A DNA stretch of 64,000 nt from Arenimonas composti TR7-09 = DSM 18010 (lineage in GTDB: Bacteria > Pseudomonadota > Gammaproteobacteria > Xanthomonadales > Xanthomonadaceae), in NCBI RefSeq assembly GCF_000426365.1, contig NZ_AUFF01000003.1:480268-544267 (forward strand). The letters run 5' to 3'. Below, in pieces: positions 63,940 to 64,000 of the stretch. The notes under the pieces are model-generated. The model searched no databases and was not told the origin of the DNA. It saw only the letters and a list, made by a program, of their open reading frames with translations. Within the stretch, counting starts at the first letter, position 1, and each line of letters begins with the position of its first letter. The translations under genes and the position numbers were made by a program.

Positions 63940-64000
63940 ATGATCAAGCCGCACGGATCATTAGTACTGGTCAGCTCAACAGGTTGCCCTGCTTACACAC
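63940..64000 (-). rRNA. rrl: 23S ribosomal RNA, 3' end (partial)
   Basis: Minus-strand sequence contains CCAGTACTAATGATCCGTGC followed by GGCTTGATCAT, the conserved 23S 3' end. The rest of the gene lies beyond the window. The 23S-5S spacer (63805-63939) contains no tRNA. Confidence 0.93.

Overview
The window is about 64 kb of chromosomal DNA of very high G+C (roughly 70% by eye) from a gammaproteobacterium. The best fit is the Xanthomonadales/Lysobacterales. This rests on REP repeats that begin with GTAG, a B12-dependent ribonucleotide reductase split into NrdJa and NrdJb, a full mre/mrd/lip shape-and-lipoate cluster in the usual gammaproteobacterial order, a TonB receptor next to a TPR-sulfotransferase, and a 23S-5S rRNA end at the right edge. 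The genus is not determined.

Layout. 1-5.5 kb: trehalose operon on the minus strand (small membrane protein, DUF421, OtsB, GH15 hydrolase, OtsA); OtsA carries an unusual membrane-anchored N-terminus. 5.5-8.0 kb: REP hairpin and small genes (SH3-like protein, membrane protein, shortened HIT protein, Cys-rich exported protein) mixed with palindromic repeats. 8.0-12.8 kb: 2-oxoacid:ferredoxin oxidoreductase (KorB, KorA) with a GltD-like FAD/ferredoxin partner. 13-22 kb: large repeat-rich autotransporter, secreted M4 metalloprotease, and a divergent MalT-like LuxR regulator. 22-26.5 kb: two exported proteins, a PhoD-type phosphodiesterase/phosphatase and a rhomboid protease. 26.6-28.1 kb: one clearly lower-GC gene, a coiled-coil two-TM membrane protein of unknown function, probably acquired. 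28.1-31.9 kb: nrdJb, a histone-H1-like gene and nrdJa, with a good promoter followed by two NrdR boxes.

32-42 kb (plus strand): HtrA-type protease, a YqjD/YqjE-type envelope cluster with an AI-2E-family permease, M17 aminopeptidase, then a MacAB-like export system (adaptor, ATPase, two FtsX-type permeases) and a DUF5329 protein whose ends are formed by heptamer-rich inverted repeats. 42.6-46.7 kb: EamA exporter, Ada-like methyltransferase, Prc protease. 46.8-57.9 kb: lipA, lipB, ybeD, dacA-type carboxypeptidase, rlpA, mltB, rodA, mrdA, mreD, mreC, mreB, all on the minus strand; this is the elongasome plus lipoate attachment. 58-63.6 kb: PfkB-family sugar/nucleoside kinase, TonB-dependent receptor, TPR-sulfotransferase. 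63.65-64 kb: terminator, 5S rRNA and the 3' end of 23S rRNA, minus strand.

A theme of the window is small repeats that have become part of genes: GTAG REPs inside korA and lipB, a GTGCC palindrome that supplies the end of the HIT gene, and heptamer repeats that supply the start and stop of the DUF5329 gene. No transposase, CRISPR array, tRNA or complete prophage was seen.
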